Assembly: GCF_009208735.1 (NCBI RefSeq)
Contig: NZ_WFLJ01000003.1
Span: 1-64,000, forward strand
Direction of reading: 5' to 3'
Source: Janthinobacterium rivuli
GTDB lineage: Bacteria > Pseudomonadota > Gammaproteobacteria > Burkholderiales > Burkholderiaceae_D
Length of the DNA stretch: 64,000 nucleotides
Part shown: positions 8,593 to 17,492 of the stretch, one piece after another
Layout: each line of letters starts with the position of its first letter
Numbering within the stretch: the first letter of the stretch is position 1
The notes under the pieces: model-generated
The model's input: only the letters and a program-made list of their open reading frames with translations
What the model was told of the DNA's origin: nothing
Database searches by the model: none
Made by a program: the position numbers and the translations under genes

Positions 8593-10275
8593 ATGGACAA
8601 GATTTGGTTGAAGTCGTACCCGGACAGCGTTCCCGCAGAGATTGATTGCACGCAATACCGTTCCGTCACGCATTTGCTGGAAGAGTCGTTTCAGAAATAC
8701 GCGGACCGCAATGCTTTCGTGTGCATGGATAAATTCCTGACCTACCGCGAGCTCGACCAGCTGTCGCGGCAGATGGGCGCCTGGCTGCAAAGCCGTGGCC
8801 TGCAACCGGGCGCGCGCGTGGCGATCATGCTGCCGAACGTGCTGCAATATCCGGTGGCCATGGCGGCGATCTTGCGCGCCGGCTACACGGTGGTCAACGT
8901 CAACCCGCTGTACACGCCGCGCGAGTTGCAGCACCAGCTGATCGATTCGGGCAGCGAGGCGATCATCGTGCTGGAAAACTTCGCCACCACGGTCGAGCAG
9001 GTATTGCCGCACACGCAGGTCAAGCATGTGATCGTCGCCACCATGGGCGACTTGCTCGGTGGCTTGAAGGGCGCCATCGTCAACTTCGTCGTGCGCAAGA
9101 TCAAGAAAATGGTGCCGGCGTTTTCCTTGCCGGGCGCCATCAGCTTCAACAAGATGCTGGCCGAGGGTTCCCGTTTGACGCTCACGCCGGTGCAGCAGGG
9201 GCATGACGATATCGTCTTCCTGCAATACACGGGTGGCACGACGGGCGTGTCGAAAGGCGCGATGTTGTTGCATCGTAACGTCATCGCCAACGTGCTGCAA
9301 AACGAGGCGTGGATGTCGCCCGTGATGACGCCCGAAATGCGCGCCACCTCGATGGGCTTCATGTGCGCCTTGCCTCTGTATCACATCTATTCGCTGACGG
9401 TCAGCGCCCTGATGGGCATGCGCCTGGGCGGCATGAGCGTGCTGATCCCCAACCCGCGCGACATCCCCGGTTTCGTCAAGGAATTGGCCAAGCACAAGAT
9501 CGTCGTTTTCCCGGCCGTCAACACCTTGTACAACGCGCTGCTGAACAATGCCGACTTCGCCAAGCTCGATTTCTCCAGCTATAAAGTGTGCAATGGCGGC
9601 GGCATGGCCTTGCAGCGCAACGTGGCCGAACGCTGGCTGAAATTGACTGGCTGCCCGCTGATCGAAGGCTATGGCATGTCAGAAACGTCGCCCGTGGTGA
9701 CGGGCAACCGCGTCGATATCACGGAATTTACGGGCACCATCGGCTTGCCTTTCCCGTCGACGGAAGTGGCGATTCTCAACGACGACGGCGTGGAAGTGCC
9801 GTTGGGCGAGCCGGGCGAGATCGCCGTGCGCGGCCCGCAAGTGATGGCCGGCTACTGGCAGCGTCCGGACGAGACGGCCAAGTCGATGACGGCCGACGGC
9901 TATTTCAAGACGGGCGACGTGGGTGTCATGGATGAGCGCGGCTACGTCAAGATCGTGGACCGCAAGAAAGACATGATCATCGTGTCCGGCTTCAACGTGT
10001 ATCCGAACGAAGTCGAAGACGTGGTCGCTTCGTGCCCAGGCGTGCTGGAATGCGCCTGCATCGGCGTTCCGGACGCCAACGCGGGCGAAGCCGTGAAAGT
10101 GTTTGTCGTGCGCAAGGATCCGAACCTGACGGTGGAACAGATCCGCGAGCATTGCAAGCATGAATTGACGGCCTACAAGAAACCGAAATACATCGAGTTC
10201 CGTGATGAATTGCCGAAGACCAATGTCGGCAAGATATTGCGCCGTCAATTGCGCGACGAAAAGAAAGTCGCCTAA
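8593..10275 (+). CDS. fadD: Long-chain fatty acid--CoA ligase (second of tandem pair)
   Basis: 560 residues, clearly homologous to the first copy along its full length, with the same landmarks: YTGGTTGVSKGAM at ~211-223, GYGMSETSPVVTGNR near 357, FNVYPNEVEDV, and PKTNVGKILRRQLRDEKK at the end. Differences cluster in the putative acyl-binding region (about 240-290) and in loops, suggesting different chain-length preference or expression rather than redundancy. It sits 60 bases downstream of copy one, with a hairpin between. Its stop overlaps the stop of the convergent acyltransferase by four bases (CTAA at 10272-10275). Confidence 0.95.
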   Translation: MDKIWLKSYPDSVPAEIDCTQYRSVTHLLEESFQKYADRNAFVCMDKFLTYRELDQLSRQMGAWLQSRGLQPGARVAIMLPNVLQYPVAMAAILRAGYTVVNVNPLYTPRELQHQLIDSGSEAIIVLENFATTVEQVLPHTQVKHVIVATMGDLLGGLKGAIVNFVVRKIKKMVPAFSLPGAISFNKMLAEGSRLTLTPVQQGHDDIVFLQYTGGTTGVSKGAMLLHRNVIANVLQNEAWMSPVMTPEMRATSMGFMCALPLYHIYSLTVSALMGMRLGGMSVLIPNPRDIPGFVKELAKHKIVVFPAVNTLYNALLNNADFAKLDFSSYKVCNGGGMALQRNVAERWLKLTGCPLIEGYGMSETSPVVTGNRVDITEFTGTIGLPFPSTEVAILNDDGVEVPLGEPGEIAVRGPQVMAGYWQRPDETAKSMTADGYFKTGDVGVMDERGYVKIVDRKKDMIIVSGFNVYPNEVEDVVASCPGVLECACIGVPDANAGEAVKVFVVRKDPNLTVEQIREHCKHELTAYKKPKYIEFRDELPKTNVGKILRRQLRDEKKVA

Positions 10276-11444
10276 TTCGCCACCAGGGCCGTGTCCGCCG
10301 CCAGGCTCCGGCCTGGCCGGGCGGGCAGGCCGAAGCAGGGGCGAAGCCAGTTCACCTTGCTGATCAGCAACGAGGTCCCCAGCCAGCAGGTCGCCACCGT
10401 ACCGGCCAGCACCAGCAGCGGTTCCAGCAGGGGGCCCAGCTTCAACGGCACCAGCCAGTAAGCCAGCAGGATAATCGCGCTCTGGTGCAGTATGTACCAG
10501 GGAAACACGGCCTGGCGCGCCCATGGCAGCCAGGCAAACGGTTTATTCAGCAAGGTGTGCGACCAGCCCAGGATGGCGCAGATGGCCAGCCACATGTACA
10601 GCTTGCGCATGGGCCAGGAGCCGAATGAGGCCCAGGTCAGCAGGTTCTCCGAATATATCTGGTCGAAAAACATATACACGGCAAACGCGCCCAGGCCCAG
10701 CCACAAGGTGTGCCAGCGCAAGCGCGCCAGTTCCGCCCACAATCCCTTGTCATTGCCCAGCCACCAGCCATACACGAACAGTGTGAAATACATGGCGTGC
10801 GCATACCAGTCGTGCACCAGCGCATGGGTTTCCGGATAGCGCATTTTGAGCAAGACCATTGCCGCCAAGGGCGGCAGGGCCGGCAAGACCAGCAATTGCC
10901 ATCCGCGCAAGCGCTGGAACAGGGGACGCAGCGCCGCCAGCAGCGGCTGCAGCGCCACCAGCACGATGGTGTACAGCAGCAAGTACACCAGATACCACAG
11001 ATGGTTCCAGGTAAAACCATATTGCCAGCCATCGAAGGCGCCTGCCGGCCAGGCGTGACCGCCAAAGTAGTGCAGCAGGAACTGCCCATATCCAGGTTCG
11101 ACCAGACCCTTGCTGACGCCTTCGCAATACGGCTGGATGGGAATGATGACGGCCATGCCGAACAGCAGCGGCAACAGCAATCGCCTGGTCCTGCGCCACA
11201 GGAAGGCGCCGCGCGAGGACTGCGTCATCATGGCGCACGACACGCCGGAGATGAGGAAGACGATTTCCATGCGCCAGCGGTTGAGGAAGACCAGCGGCAT
11301 GTTCAAGGCATCGGTGGCATAGCTGCTGTGCATGTGAAAGTGCCAGCCGTCCATGTATAGCAGGGCAGTGTGATAGACGATCAGCAGGCTGAAGACGAGA
11401 AAGCGCAAGGCGTCGATATCGTGACGGCGGGAGTCTATGGTCAT
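10272..11444 (-). CDS. Acyltransferase 3 family integral membrane protein (OpgC/MdoC-like)
   Basis: 390 residues with about ten hydrophobic segments. The N-terminus RRHDIDALRFLVFSLLIVYH carries the RxxxxDxLR..H pattern of acyltransferase-3 proteins (His of YH near residue 25). A second family hallmark is MEIVFLISGVSC near 60. Members transfer acetyl or succinyl groups from cytoplasmic donors to periplasmic glycans, exopolysaccharides or O-antigen. The acceptor here is unknown and no glycan synthesis genes adjoin it. Divergent from the LytTR regulator gene, with ~155 bases between start codons, so it is a candidate target of that regulator. Confidence 0.85.
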   Translation of the reverse strand: MTIDSRRHDIDALRFLVFSLLIVYHTALLYMDGWHFHMHSSYATDALNMPLVFLNRWRMEIVFLISGVSCAMMTQSSRGAFLWRRTRRLLLPLLFGMAVIIPIQPYCEGVSKGLVEPGYGQFLLHYFGGHAWPAGAFDGWQYGFTWNHLWYLVYLLLYTIVLVALQPLLAALRPLFQRLRGWQLLVLPALPPLAAMVLLKMRYPETHALVHDWYAHAMYFTLFVYGWWLGNDKGLWAELARLRWHTLWLGLGAFAVYMFFDQIYSENLLTWASFGSWPMRKLYMWLAICAILGWSHTLLNKPFAWLPWARQAVFPWYILHQSAIILLAYWLVPLKLGPLLEPLLVLAGTVATCWLGTSLLISKVNWLRPCFGLPARPGRSLAADTALVAN

Positions 11445-11528
11445 GATCGTGGAAGAGTGGTCAAGGAAGCGCCAGCATAGGCAGCGGCGGGGCTGCCAGC
11501 CAGTGAAATGGGATCAATGGACGGCTGG

Positions 11529-11565
11529 CTGGGACGAGTAGTCAGCCTGGGACGGGCGTGGGACC
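11529..11565. promoter_or_regulatory. Repeated GGGAC elements in the acyltransferase/LytTR divergent region
   Basis: CTGGGACG occurs at 11529-11536 and 11547-11554, 18 bases apart and in the same orientation, with a third related GTGGGACC at 11558-11565. LytTR regulators typically bind pairs of direct repeats with roughly helical spacing. These therefore make a candidate operator for the adjacent LytTR gene or the divergent acyltransferase gene. They do not match the published LytTR consensus closely. Confidence 0.3.
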
Positions 11566-11599
11566 TTACAATCATGTAACTCATTCATCGTCCGAGACC

Positions 11600-12466
11600 A
11601 TGCACATCGCTTCCACTGATCTGTTGCAACGTTATCAACGCTGGCGCCGCGTGGCCGAGCCCGGATTCTGGATCGTGCTGTATCTGCTGCAGGCCAGCGT
11701 GAACAGCTGGCTGGTGTGGACCGACCTGCAACGAACAGGCGTTGAAATGGCGTTCTGGGAAGTGGCCGTGTGGGAATGGAGCAGCAATCTGGTGCTGCTG
11801 GCGCTGGTGCCCGTGGTCGTGCTGGCGGGCCAGGTCCGGCCGCTGCACCTGGTGTTCCAGCGCCAGAACCTGCGCTGGCACCTGGCGGCGTCCGTCGTCT
11901 ACAGCCTGGTGCATGTGCTGGCCATGGTGGCGTTGCGCAAGCTGGCGTACTGGAGCCAGGGCAGCGAATACGATTTCGGTGATTGGTGGCGCGAGCTGCC
12001 GTATGAGTACATGAAAGATGTGCGTGCTTACTTCCTCGTCTTGCTGGCCGTGGGCTTTTACCAGTTGCTGCTGATGCGCTGGCAAGGCGAGGCGACCTTG
12101 CTGGGCGAGCCCGATGAAGGGCCCGCCGTGGAACCGGTGCAGCAGCCGGAGCGCTTCCTGGTGCGCAAGCTGGGCAAGGATTTCCTGCTGCCCGCAGGCG
12201 ACATCGAATGGATACAGGCCTGGGGCAATTATGTGAATCTGCACGTGCGCGGGCACGATTACCCGCTGCGCTCGACCATGGCCGCCATCGAGCGCCGCCT
12301 GGACGGCAAGCGCTTTGTGCGCGTGCACCGCAGCTATATCGTCAACCTGGATTTTGTGCAGGCAATCATACCGCTGGAATCGGGCGATGCGCGCGCCGTG
12401 CTGTCCACGGGCGGGGAAGTGCCCGTCAGCCGGCGCTACCGCGATGCCTTGAAGGGTGCCTGCTAG
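11600..12466 (+). CDS. Membrane-anchored LytTR-type DNA-binding regulator
   Basis: 288 residues. The N-terminal ~165 residues contain about four hydrophobic helices. A linker with VEPVQQPERFLVRK leads to a C-terminal LytTR domain (about 185-285) with DIEWIQAWGNYVNLHV and FVRVHRSYIVNLDFV, the beta-strand DNA-binding signature. No response-regulator receiver or kinase domain is present, so this is a one-component, membrane-tethered transcription factor. The ATG at 11600 is chosen; a GTG at 11558 is in frame and cannot be excluded. The divergent neighbour is a membrane acyltransferase. The stop overlaps that of the convergent PhoD gene (CTAG at 12463-12466). The signal it senses is unknown. Confidence 0.85.
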   Translation: MHIASTDLLQRYQRWRRVAEPGFWIVLYLLQASVNSWLVWTDLQRTGVEMAFWEVAVWEWSSNLVLLALVPVVVLAGQVRPLHLVFQRQNLRWHLAASVVYSLVHVLAMVALRKLAYWSQGSEYDFGDWWRELPYEYMKDVRAYFLVLLAVGFYQLLLMRWQGEATLLGEPDEGPAVEPVQQPERFLVRKLGKDFLLPAGDIEWIQAWGNYVNLHVRGHDYPLRSTMAAIERRLDGKRFVRVHRSYIVNLDFVQAIIPLESGDARAVLSTGGEVPVSRRYRDALKGAC

Positions 12467-14055
12467 ATGCGGCGCAGGCCCGCCTTGCCATCCTGCACGG
12501 TGAAACTGGCCAGCGTCGCGATGGTGGACGCGCTGTCGCGCACATTCTCCAGGCCCTGGAACAGGGTCGTGGTTTGATGTGGCGTGATCTCCATCCACAT
12601 ATAGCCGCGCTTGTCGCTGCGTCCGTAGCGGATGTGCGGGTTCATCGCCACGTACTGCTCCGTGCGCGCCTGCGGGCGGGAGCTCGACGTGATGGAGGTC
12701 CCGCAAAACTCCGTGGCCAGCACGGGATTATCCTTGCTGACCGGGCGCATGGCGTTACGGCTCAGTTCCGTGGCGTAAAAGGTATGCACGTCGCCCGACA
12801 GCACCAGCGGGTTGCTGGCCTTGCTGCTGCGCAAGGCGTCGAGCAGGCGCTGGCGGGCCAGCGGATAGCCATCCCAGCCATCGGTCCAGATGCGTTCGTC
12901 GCCGGGCCGCAGGATGGGCACCTGGCTCGATTGCGCCATCAGGGTTTGCTGGGCCAGGATATTCCAGCGCGCCGGGGAATCATCGAGACCGGCTTGCAGC
13001 CAGCGCTGCTGTTCCTCGCCCAGCATCGTGCGTTCGGGCTTGCGCAAGTCGGGGCAGTTGCGCGTGGTGACGGAATTGGAGCCGCCGCGCCCTGGCCTGG
13101 CGCACGCGTGATAGGCGCGGTATTGCCGGTCGTCCAGCACATGGAAGCGCGCCAGCCGGCCCCAGTCATAGCGCTGGTAAATGCGCATGTCGACAAAGCC
13201 GCGCCGTCCCAGCGGTAACAGGCGCAGCGGCATGTGTTCATAGAACGTCTGGTAGGCGGCCGCGCGGCGCTGCAAAAAGCCAGGCGTGAGCAACTCGTCG
13301 CGGTCGTTGCCGTAATCGTTGGCCACCTCATGGTCGTCCCAGGTGACGATCCACGGCGCGGCCAGGTGCGCGCCCTGCAAATCCGGGTCGCTCTTGTATT
13401 GCGCATAGCGGGCGCGGTACTCGTCCAGGGTAAAACTTTCATGCGTGCGCACGGCCCGGTTCGGGTGCTGCAGCTGGTATGGTCCCCACTCATAAATGTA
13501 ATCGCCGAGGAAGGCCACCAGGTCGGGCGCGGCCGCGGCGATGTGCCGGTGCGCCGCATACGCGCCGAATTCCCAATGCTGGCATGAGGCGACGGCCAGT
13601 TTCAGCGAGGCTGGCATGGAGCCGGGCTCGGGCGCCGTGCGCGTGCGGCCCACGGGACTGACGGCGTCGCCCAGCATGAAGCGGTACCAGTACCAGCGTC
13701 CGGGCGCGAGACCATCGACGTCGACGTGCACGCTGTGCGCGAGGGCGGGCATGGCCGTGGCCTGGCCCTTGGCAACGATGCGGCGAAAACCTTCATCGTC
13801 GGCCACTTCCCAGCGCACGTTCAAGGCGATGGCGGGCGTGGCGGCGGCATGCAGCGGGTCGTGGCAGATGCGCGTCCACAGCACCACCGCATCAGGTAAC
13901 GGTGAGCCGGAAGCGACGCCGAGCGCGAACGGATAGCCGGCGCCATTGATGCGCGTGGCGGCGCTGGCGCTGGAGCCGGACAGCACGCTGCCGGCGGCGG
14001 CCAGCGCCGTGATGCGCGCAGCGCTGTGCAGGAAGATGCGGCGCTGCTCATCCAT
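12463..14055 (-). CDS. phoD: PhoD-like alkaline phosphatase/phosphodiesterase, Tat-exported
   Basis: 530 residues. The leader begins MDEQRRIFLHSAARI, a twin-arginine motif (RRxFL) followed by a hydrophobic stretch and SASAA cleavage, so the enzyme is exported folded through Tat. An N-terminal Fn3-like PhoD domain contains LGVASGSPLPDAVVLWTRI. The metallophosphatase core has FLGDYIYEWG, WDDHEVANDYGND, ILAQQTLMAQ and LSGDVHTFYA. PhoD enzymes use Ca2+ and Fe3+ to release phosphate from mono- and diesters in the periplasm. Not next to Pho regulon genes here, and no Pho box was recognised by eye. Probably followed or preceded by independent units: the thioesterase gene starts on the same strand, 21 bases upstream of it. 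Confidence 0.9.
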   Translation of the reverse strand: MDEQRRIFLHSAARITALAAAGSVLSGSSASAATRINGAGYPFALGVASGSPLPDAVVLWTRICHDPLHAAATPAIALNVRWEVADDEGFRRIVAKGQATAMPALAHSVHVDVDGLAPGRWYWYRFMLGDAVSPVGRTRTAPEPGSMPASLKLAVASCQHWEFGAYAAHRHIAAAAPDLVAFLGDYIYEWGPYQLQHPNRAVRTHESFTLDEYRARYAQYKSDPDLQGAHLAAPWIVTWDDHEVANDYGNDRDELLTPGFLQRRAAAYQTFYEHMPLRLLPLGRRGFVDMRIYQRYDWGRLARFHVLDDRQYRAYHACARPGRGGSNSVTTRNCPDLRKPERTMLGEEQQRWLQAGLDDSPARWNILAQQTLMAQSSQVPILRPGDERIWTDGWDGYPLARQRLLDALRSSKASNPLVLSGDVHTFYATELSRNAMRPVSKDNPVLATEFCGTSITSSSRPQARTEQYVAMNPHIRYGRSDKRGYMWMEITPHQTTTLFQGLENVRDSASTIATLASFTVQDGKAGLRRI

Positions 14056-14076
14056 GGTGTGGAATTATTGCGACAA

Positions 14077-14517
14077 TCAAGACGCCAATAAGGTTTCGAT
14101 CGGCGGCACCTTGCGTGGCTTGCGGTCAGAGTCCGTCGCCACGTAGATCAGGGTTGCTTCCGTGACTTTCACGATGCATGCCTGCAGGCGGTTGCGCTCG
14201 GCATATACCTCGACATTGACGGTGATCGAGGTATTGCCAACCTTGACGATGTCGGCGTAGAAGGACAGCAGATCGCCGACGAAGACGGGATTTTTGAAGA
14301 CGAAGGAGTTCACCGCGATGGTGGCGACGCGGCCGTTGGCGCGCCGCGTGGCCGGCAGGGAACCGGCGATATCGACCTGCGCCATGATCCAGCCGCCGAA
14401 GACGTCGCCATACACATTGGCGTCGGACGGCGCGGGCATCATGCGCAATTCCGGCATTTTTCCGGCGGGCAGGCCGGAGGCGAGGCAGTTGTCAGGGCGG
14501 TTGGGGGAGGTGCTCAT
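14077..14517 (-). CDS. yciA: Acyl-CoA thioesterase, YciA-like hotdog enzyme
   Basis: 146 residues, a single hotdog domain. The segment DANVYGDVFGGWIMAQVDIAG carries the N..GxxxGGxxMxxxD catalytic pattern of YciA/acyl-CoA thioester hydrolases (Asp near residue 49). VNSFVFKNPVFVGDLLSF is the second conserved block. It hydrolyses acyl-CoA to free acid and CoA in the cytoplasm, preventing CoA sequestration. It is divergent from the Atm1-type exporter, with 61 bases between start codons. It lies upstream of phoD on the same strand with a 21-base gap. Confidence 0.92.
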   Translation of the reverse strand: MSTSPNRPDNCLASGLPAGKMPELRMMPAPSDANVYGDVFGGWIMAQVDIAGSLPATRRANGRVATIAVNSFVFKNPVFVGDLLSFYADIVKVGNTSITVNVEVYAERNRLQACIVKVTEATLIYVATDSDRKPRKVPPIETLLAS

Positions 14518-14578
14518 CTTTTATTCTCATGAAAGGCTACAATTGCCCCGATTGAACCATAAAAAGCCGACCTTCGCC

Positions 14579-16429
14579 ATGCGCCGTTCCCAGACTCCCC
14601 CTCCGCCCCGCTCGCCAGCCTCCGCCAGCCACAGCGATTTCGCCACCATCAAGACCTTGCTGCCGTACCTGTGGGTCTACAAATGGCGAGTGCTGCTGGC
14701 GCTGCTATGTCTGGTGGGCGCCAAGCTGGCCAACGTGGGCGTGCCGCTGATCCTGAAAAAACTCGTCGACGCCATGACGATCACGGCGGCCCATCCGCAG
14801 GCGCTGCTGGTGTTGCCCGTCGGTTTGCTGGTGGCGTACGGCTTGCTGCGCCTGTCGACCACCTTGTTTACGGAATTGCGCGAATTCCTGTTCGCCCGCG
14901 TCACGCAGCGCGCCGTGCGCACCATCGCGCTGCAAGTGTTCCGCCACCTGCATGCCTTGTCCCTGCGTTTCCATTTGAACCGCCAGACGGGCGGCATGAC
15001 GCGCGACATCGAGCGGGGCACACGCAGCGTCGGCTCGCTCATTTCCTATACCCTGTTTAACATCCTGCCGACCCTGGTGGAAATCACGCTCGTGCTCGGC
15101 TATCTGGTCTTGCATTACGACATCTGGTTCACCGTGATCACGGCCGTGGCGCTCGTGTCTTACATCGCGTTTACCGTGCTGGTGACGAACTGGCGCACGC
15201 ATTTCCGCCGCACCATGAACGACCTCGATTCAAAAGCGAATACCAAGGCCATCGATTCGCTGATCAACTATGAAACCGTGAAGTATTTCGGCAACGAGGA
15301 TTACGAGGCGAAGCGCTACGATGAGGGCTTGCAGCGCTATGAATCGGCGGCCGTGAAATCGCAGACTTCCCTGTCCCTGCTCAATACGGGCCAGTCCCTG
15401 ATCATCGCCACGGCCGTGACATTGATACTCTGGCGCGCCACGGTGGGCGTGATCGCCGGCAGCATGACCCTGGGCGACCTGGTGCTGGTCAATGCCTTCA
15501 TGATCCAGCTGTACATCCCCCTCAATTTCCTGGGCGTCATTTACCGCGAAATCAAGCAAAGCCTGGCCGACATGGAACGATTGTTTTCCTTGCTGAACGA
15601 GAACCGCGAAATCGCCGATACGCCGGACGCCCAGCCGCTCGTCACGCGGGGCGCGGCCGTGCGTTTCAATCATGTGGATTTCAGCTATGAAGCCAAGCGG
15701 CAAATCCTGTTCGACGTGGATTTCCAGATTCCGGCCGGCACCACGACGGCCGTGGTGGGCCACAGCGGCTCGGGCAAGTCGACTCTGTCGCGTTTGCTGT
15801 TCCGCTTCTATGAAGTCGATGGCGGCGGCATCACCATCGATGGCCAGGATTTGCGGGCCATCACGCAGGACTCGCTGCGCGCCGCCATCGGCATCGTGCC
15901 GCAGGACACGGTCTTGTTCAACGACACCATCGAATACAACATCGCCTACGGCAAGCCGGGCGCCAGCAAGGAGGCCATCGTGGCGGCGGCGAAAGCGGCG
16001 TCGATCCATGATTTTATTGAAAGCTTGCCAGATGGTTATAACTCCATGGTGGGCGAACGGGGCTTGAAGCTGTCGGGCGGCGAAAAGCAGCGCGTGGCCA
16101 TCGCCCGCACCTTGCTGAAAGACCCGGCCATCCTGATCTTCGACGAAGCCACCTCGGCGCTCGATTCGAAGGCCGAGCAGGCGATCCAGTCGCAGCTGAA
16201 GGAGATCGCCAGGAACCGCACCACCCTGGTCATTGCGCACCGCCTGTCGACGGTGGCCGACGCCCAGCAAATCCTGGTGCTCGACCATGGCCGCATCGTC
16301 GAGCGGGGCACGCATCCGCAATTGCTGGTGCTCGATGGCCTGTACGCGCAGATGTGGCAACGCCAGCAGGCGAATAGGGACGATGAGGAGGATGAGGACG
16401 CGTTGGCGGGGCTGGCGCCGGCAAAATAA
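14579..16429 (+). CDS. Atm1-type ABC exporter (fused permease-ATPase)
   Basis: 616 residues: six-helix ABC transmembrane domain (about 30-330) and ATPase domain with Walker A GHSGSGKST near 394-402, signature LSGGEKQRVAIAR near 497 and Walker B ILIFDEATSALD near 517. The segment KANTKAIDSLINYETVKYFGNE is characteristic of the Atm1/HMT1 branch, which exports glutathione-linked or metal-related substrates (Fe/S biogenesis in mitochondria, heavy-metal tolerance in bacteria). The ATG at 14579 is chosen; upstream in-frame sequence overlaps the divergent thioesterase gene and is not family-like. Its stop TAA at 16427-16429 lies inside the target duplication of the adjacent insertion sequence, so the protein is unaltered by the insertion. 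Confidence 0.9.
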   Translation: MRRSQTPPPPRSPASASHSDFATIKTLLPYLWVYKWRVLLALLCLVGAKLANVGVPLILKKLVDAMTITAAHPQALLVLPVGLLVAYGLLRLSTTLFTELREFLFARVTQRAVRTIALQVFRHLHALSLRFHLNRQTGGMTRDIERGTRSVGSLISYTLFNILPTLVEITLVLGYLVLHYDIWFTVITAVALVSYIAFTVLVTNWRTHFRRTMNDLDSKANTKAIDSLINYETVKYFGNEDYEAKRYDEGLQRYESAAVKSQTSLSLLNTGQSLIIATAVTLILWRATVGVIAGSMTLGDLVLVNAFMIQLYIPLNFLGVIYREIKQSLADMERLFSLLNENREIADTPDAQPLVTRGAAVRFNHVDFSYEAKRQILFDVDFQIPAGTTTAVVGHSGSGKSTLSRLLFRFYEVDGGGITIDGQDLRAITQDSLRAAIGIVPQDTVLFNDTIEYNIAYGKPGASKEAIVAAAKAASIHDFIESLPDGYNSMVGERGLKLSGGEKQRVAIARTLLKDPAILIFDEATSALDSKAEQAIQSQLKEIARNRTTLVIAHRLSTVADAQQILVLDHGRIVERGTHPQLLVLDGLYAQMWQRQQANRDDEEDEDALAGLAPAK

Positions 16430-16431
16430 AT
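16424..16431 (+). repeat. 8-bp target site duplication, left copy
   Basis: AAATAAAT directly before the left inverted repeat, identical to 17493-17500. It contains the TAA stop codon of the ABC exporter. Confidence 0.93.
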
Positions 16432-17492
16432 GGCTCTGTCACCGACAAATAGGGGAAATGCCGGAATCTTCCTTTGGCAGCGCTGTCTGACTCTGCATAC
16501 TTACCACATGGGGAGCAGATCATGCAGCCAGCCGAATGGATCCGTTTTATCGCCCAGTTTGCTTACCTGAACCGGCGCCAGCGGCAGGCTGGCATGGCTT
16601 TGCTGCGTGGCAACGCGCCACACGACGCGACTGTCGCGCTGCTGGAAAGCGTGGTGCAGCAGCGCTTGTCCTGTCCCGCCTGCCACGCGCATCACCTGCA
16701 CCGGCATGGCCATGCGCACGGCTTGCAGCGCTACCGCTGCGTGCCTTGTGGGCGCACGTTCAATGCCTTGACGGGCACGCCGCTGGCCCGCTTGCGCCAC
16801 AAGGCGCGATGGATCGCATTTGCCGATTGCCTACTTGATTCCACCACGGTGCGGAAGGCCGCTCAGCAGCTGGGACTGCACCGCAACACCACGTTTCGCT
16901 GGCGCCACCGATTTCTCAGCGTCGCGAAGACGGACCGGCCGCATGGCCTGCATGGCATCGCCGAGGCTGACGAGTTATATGTGCTGGAATCGGAAAAAGG
17001 CGCGCGACAGATGACGCGTCCGGCCCGCCGCCGGGGTGGCCATGCCTTTAAGCGCGGTATATCGAACGAGCAAGTCTGCATCCTGGTGGCGCGTGACCGC
17101 ACGGGCCAGACCCTCGACTTCGTCACAGGCAAAGGGCAACTGACGAAGGCGCAGCTGCACCGCTGCTTGTTGCCCGTCATCGACCAGGATATCCTGCTCG
17201 TCACGGATGGCCATGCCGCCTACCGGGCGTTTGCCAGGGAGACGGGCATCAGCCATCAGGCCGTCAACTTGCGCGCCGGCATCCGTGTGCAGGGTGCCGC
17301 GCACGTGCAGAACGTCAATGCGTATCACAGCCGCCTGCGCGAATGGTTAAGGCCGTTTCACGGCGTGGCGACGCGCTACCTGCCGAACTATCTGGGCTGG
17401 CGCTGGATACTCGATGCCAGGCGCATCCGGTCACCCGAAACGTTATTGAAAGCAACGCTGGGAGCGTTCCCACACTTGATGGTGACATAGCC
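16432..17492 (+). mobile_element. Complete IS1595-family insertion sequence (1061 bp)
   Basis: Ends are GGCTCTGTCACC (16432-16443) and, inverted, GGCTATGTCACC (from 17481-17492), matching at 11 of 12 positions and 17 of 23 when extended. They are flanked by perfect 8-bp duplications AAATAAAT, the duplication length known for IS1595. One intact transposase gene fills the element and its TAG stop lies within the right inverted repeat. Intact ends, duplication and reading frame indicate recent, probably still mobile, insertion. No passenger genes are present. Confidence 0.93.
16522..17490 (+). CDS. IS1595-family transposase (ISXO2-like)
   Basis: 322 residues. An N-terminal zinc ribbon SCPACHAHHLHRHG...YRCVPCGRTFNALTGTP (about 51-85) with two CxxC pairs is followed by a helix-turn-helix (TTVRKAAQQLGLHRNTTFRWRH). 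The DDE/DDN-type core has EADELYV (Asp near 149), LLVTDGHAAY (Asp near 229) and VNAYHSRLREWLR with Asn in place of Glu, plus the family tail RYLPNYLGWRW. It catalyses cut or copy of the flanking inverted repeats. The ATG at 16522 is used; an in-frame TTG at 16474 lies close to the IS end and would add 16 residues of unclear relevance. No frameshift or stop is present. Confidence 0.93.
   Translation: MQPAEWIRFIAQFAYLNRRQRQAGMALLRGNAPHDATVALLESVVQQRLSCPACHAHHLHRHGHAHGLQRYRCVPCGRTFNALTGTPLARLRHKARWIAFADCLLDSTTVRKAAQQLGLHRNTTFRWRHRFLSVAKTDRPHGLHGIAEADELYVLESEKGARQMTRPARRRGGHAFKRGISNEQVCILVARDRTGQTLDFVTGKGQLTKAQLHRCLLPVIDQDILLVTDGHAAYRAFARETGISHQAVNLRAGIRVQGAAHVQNVNAYHSRLREWLRPFHGVATRYLPNYLGWRWILDARRIRSPETLLKATLGAFPHLMVT

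Noticed and set aside
6628-9495. 955-codon open frame antisense to the first fadD and part of the second
   Set aside because: Same antisense artefact; composition is His/Gly/Ala-rich and repeats itself because the two fadD genes are paralogous.
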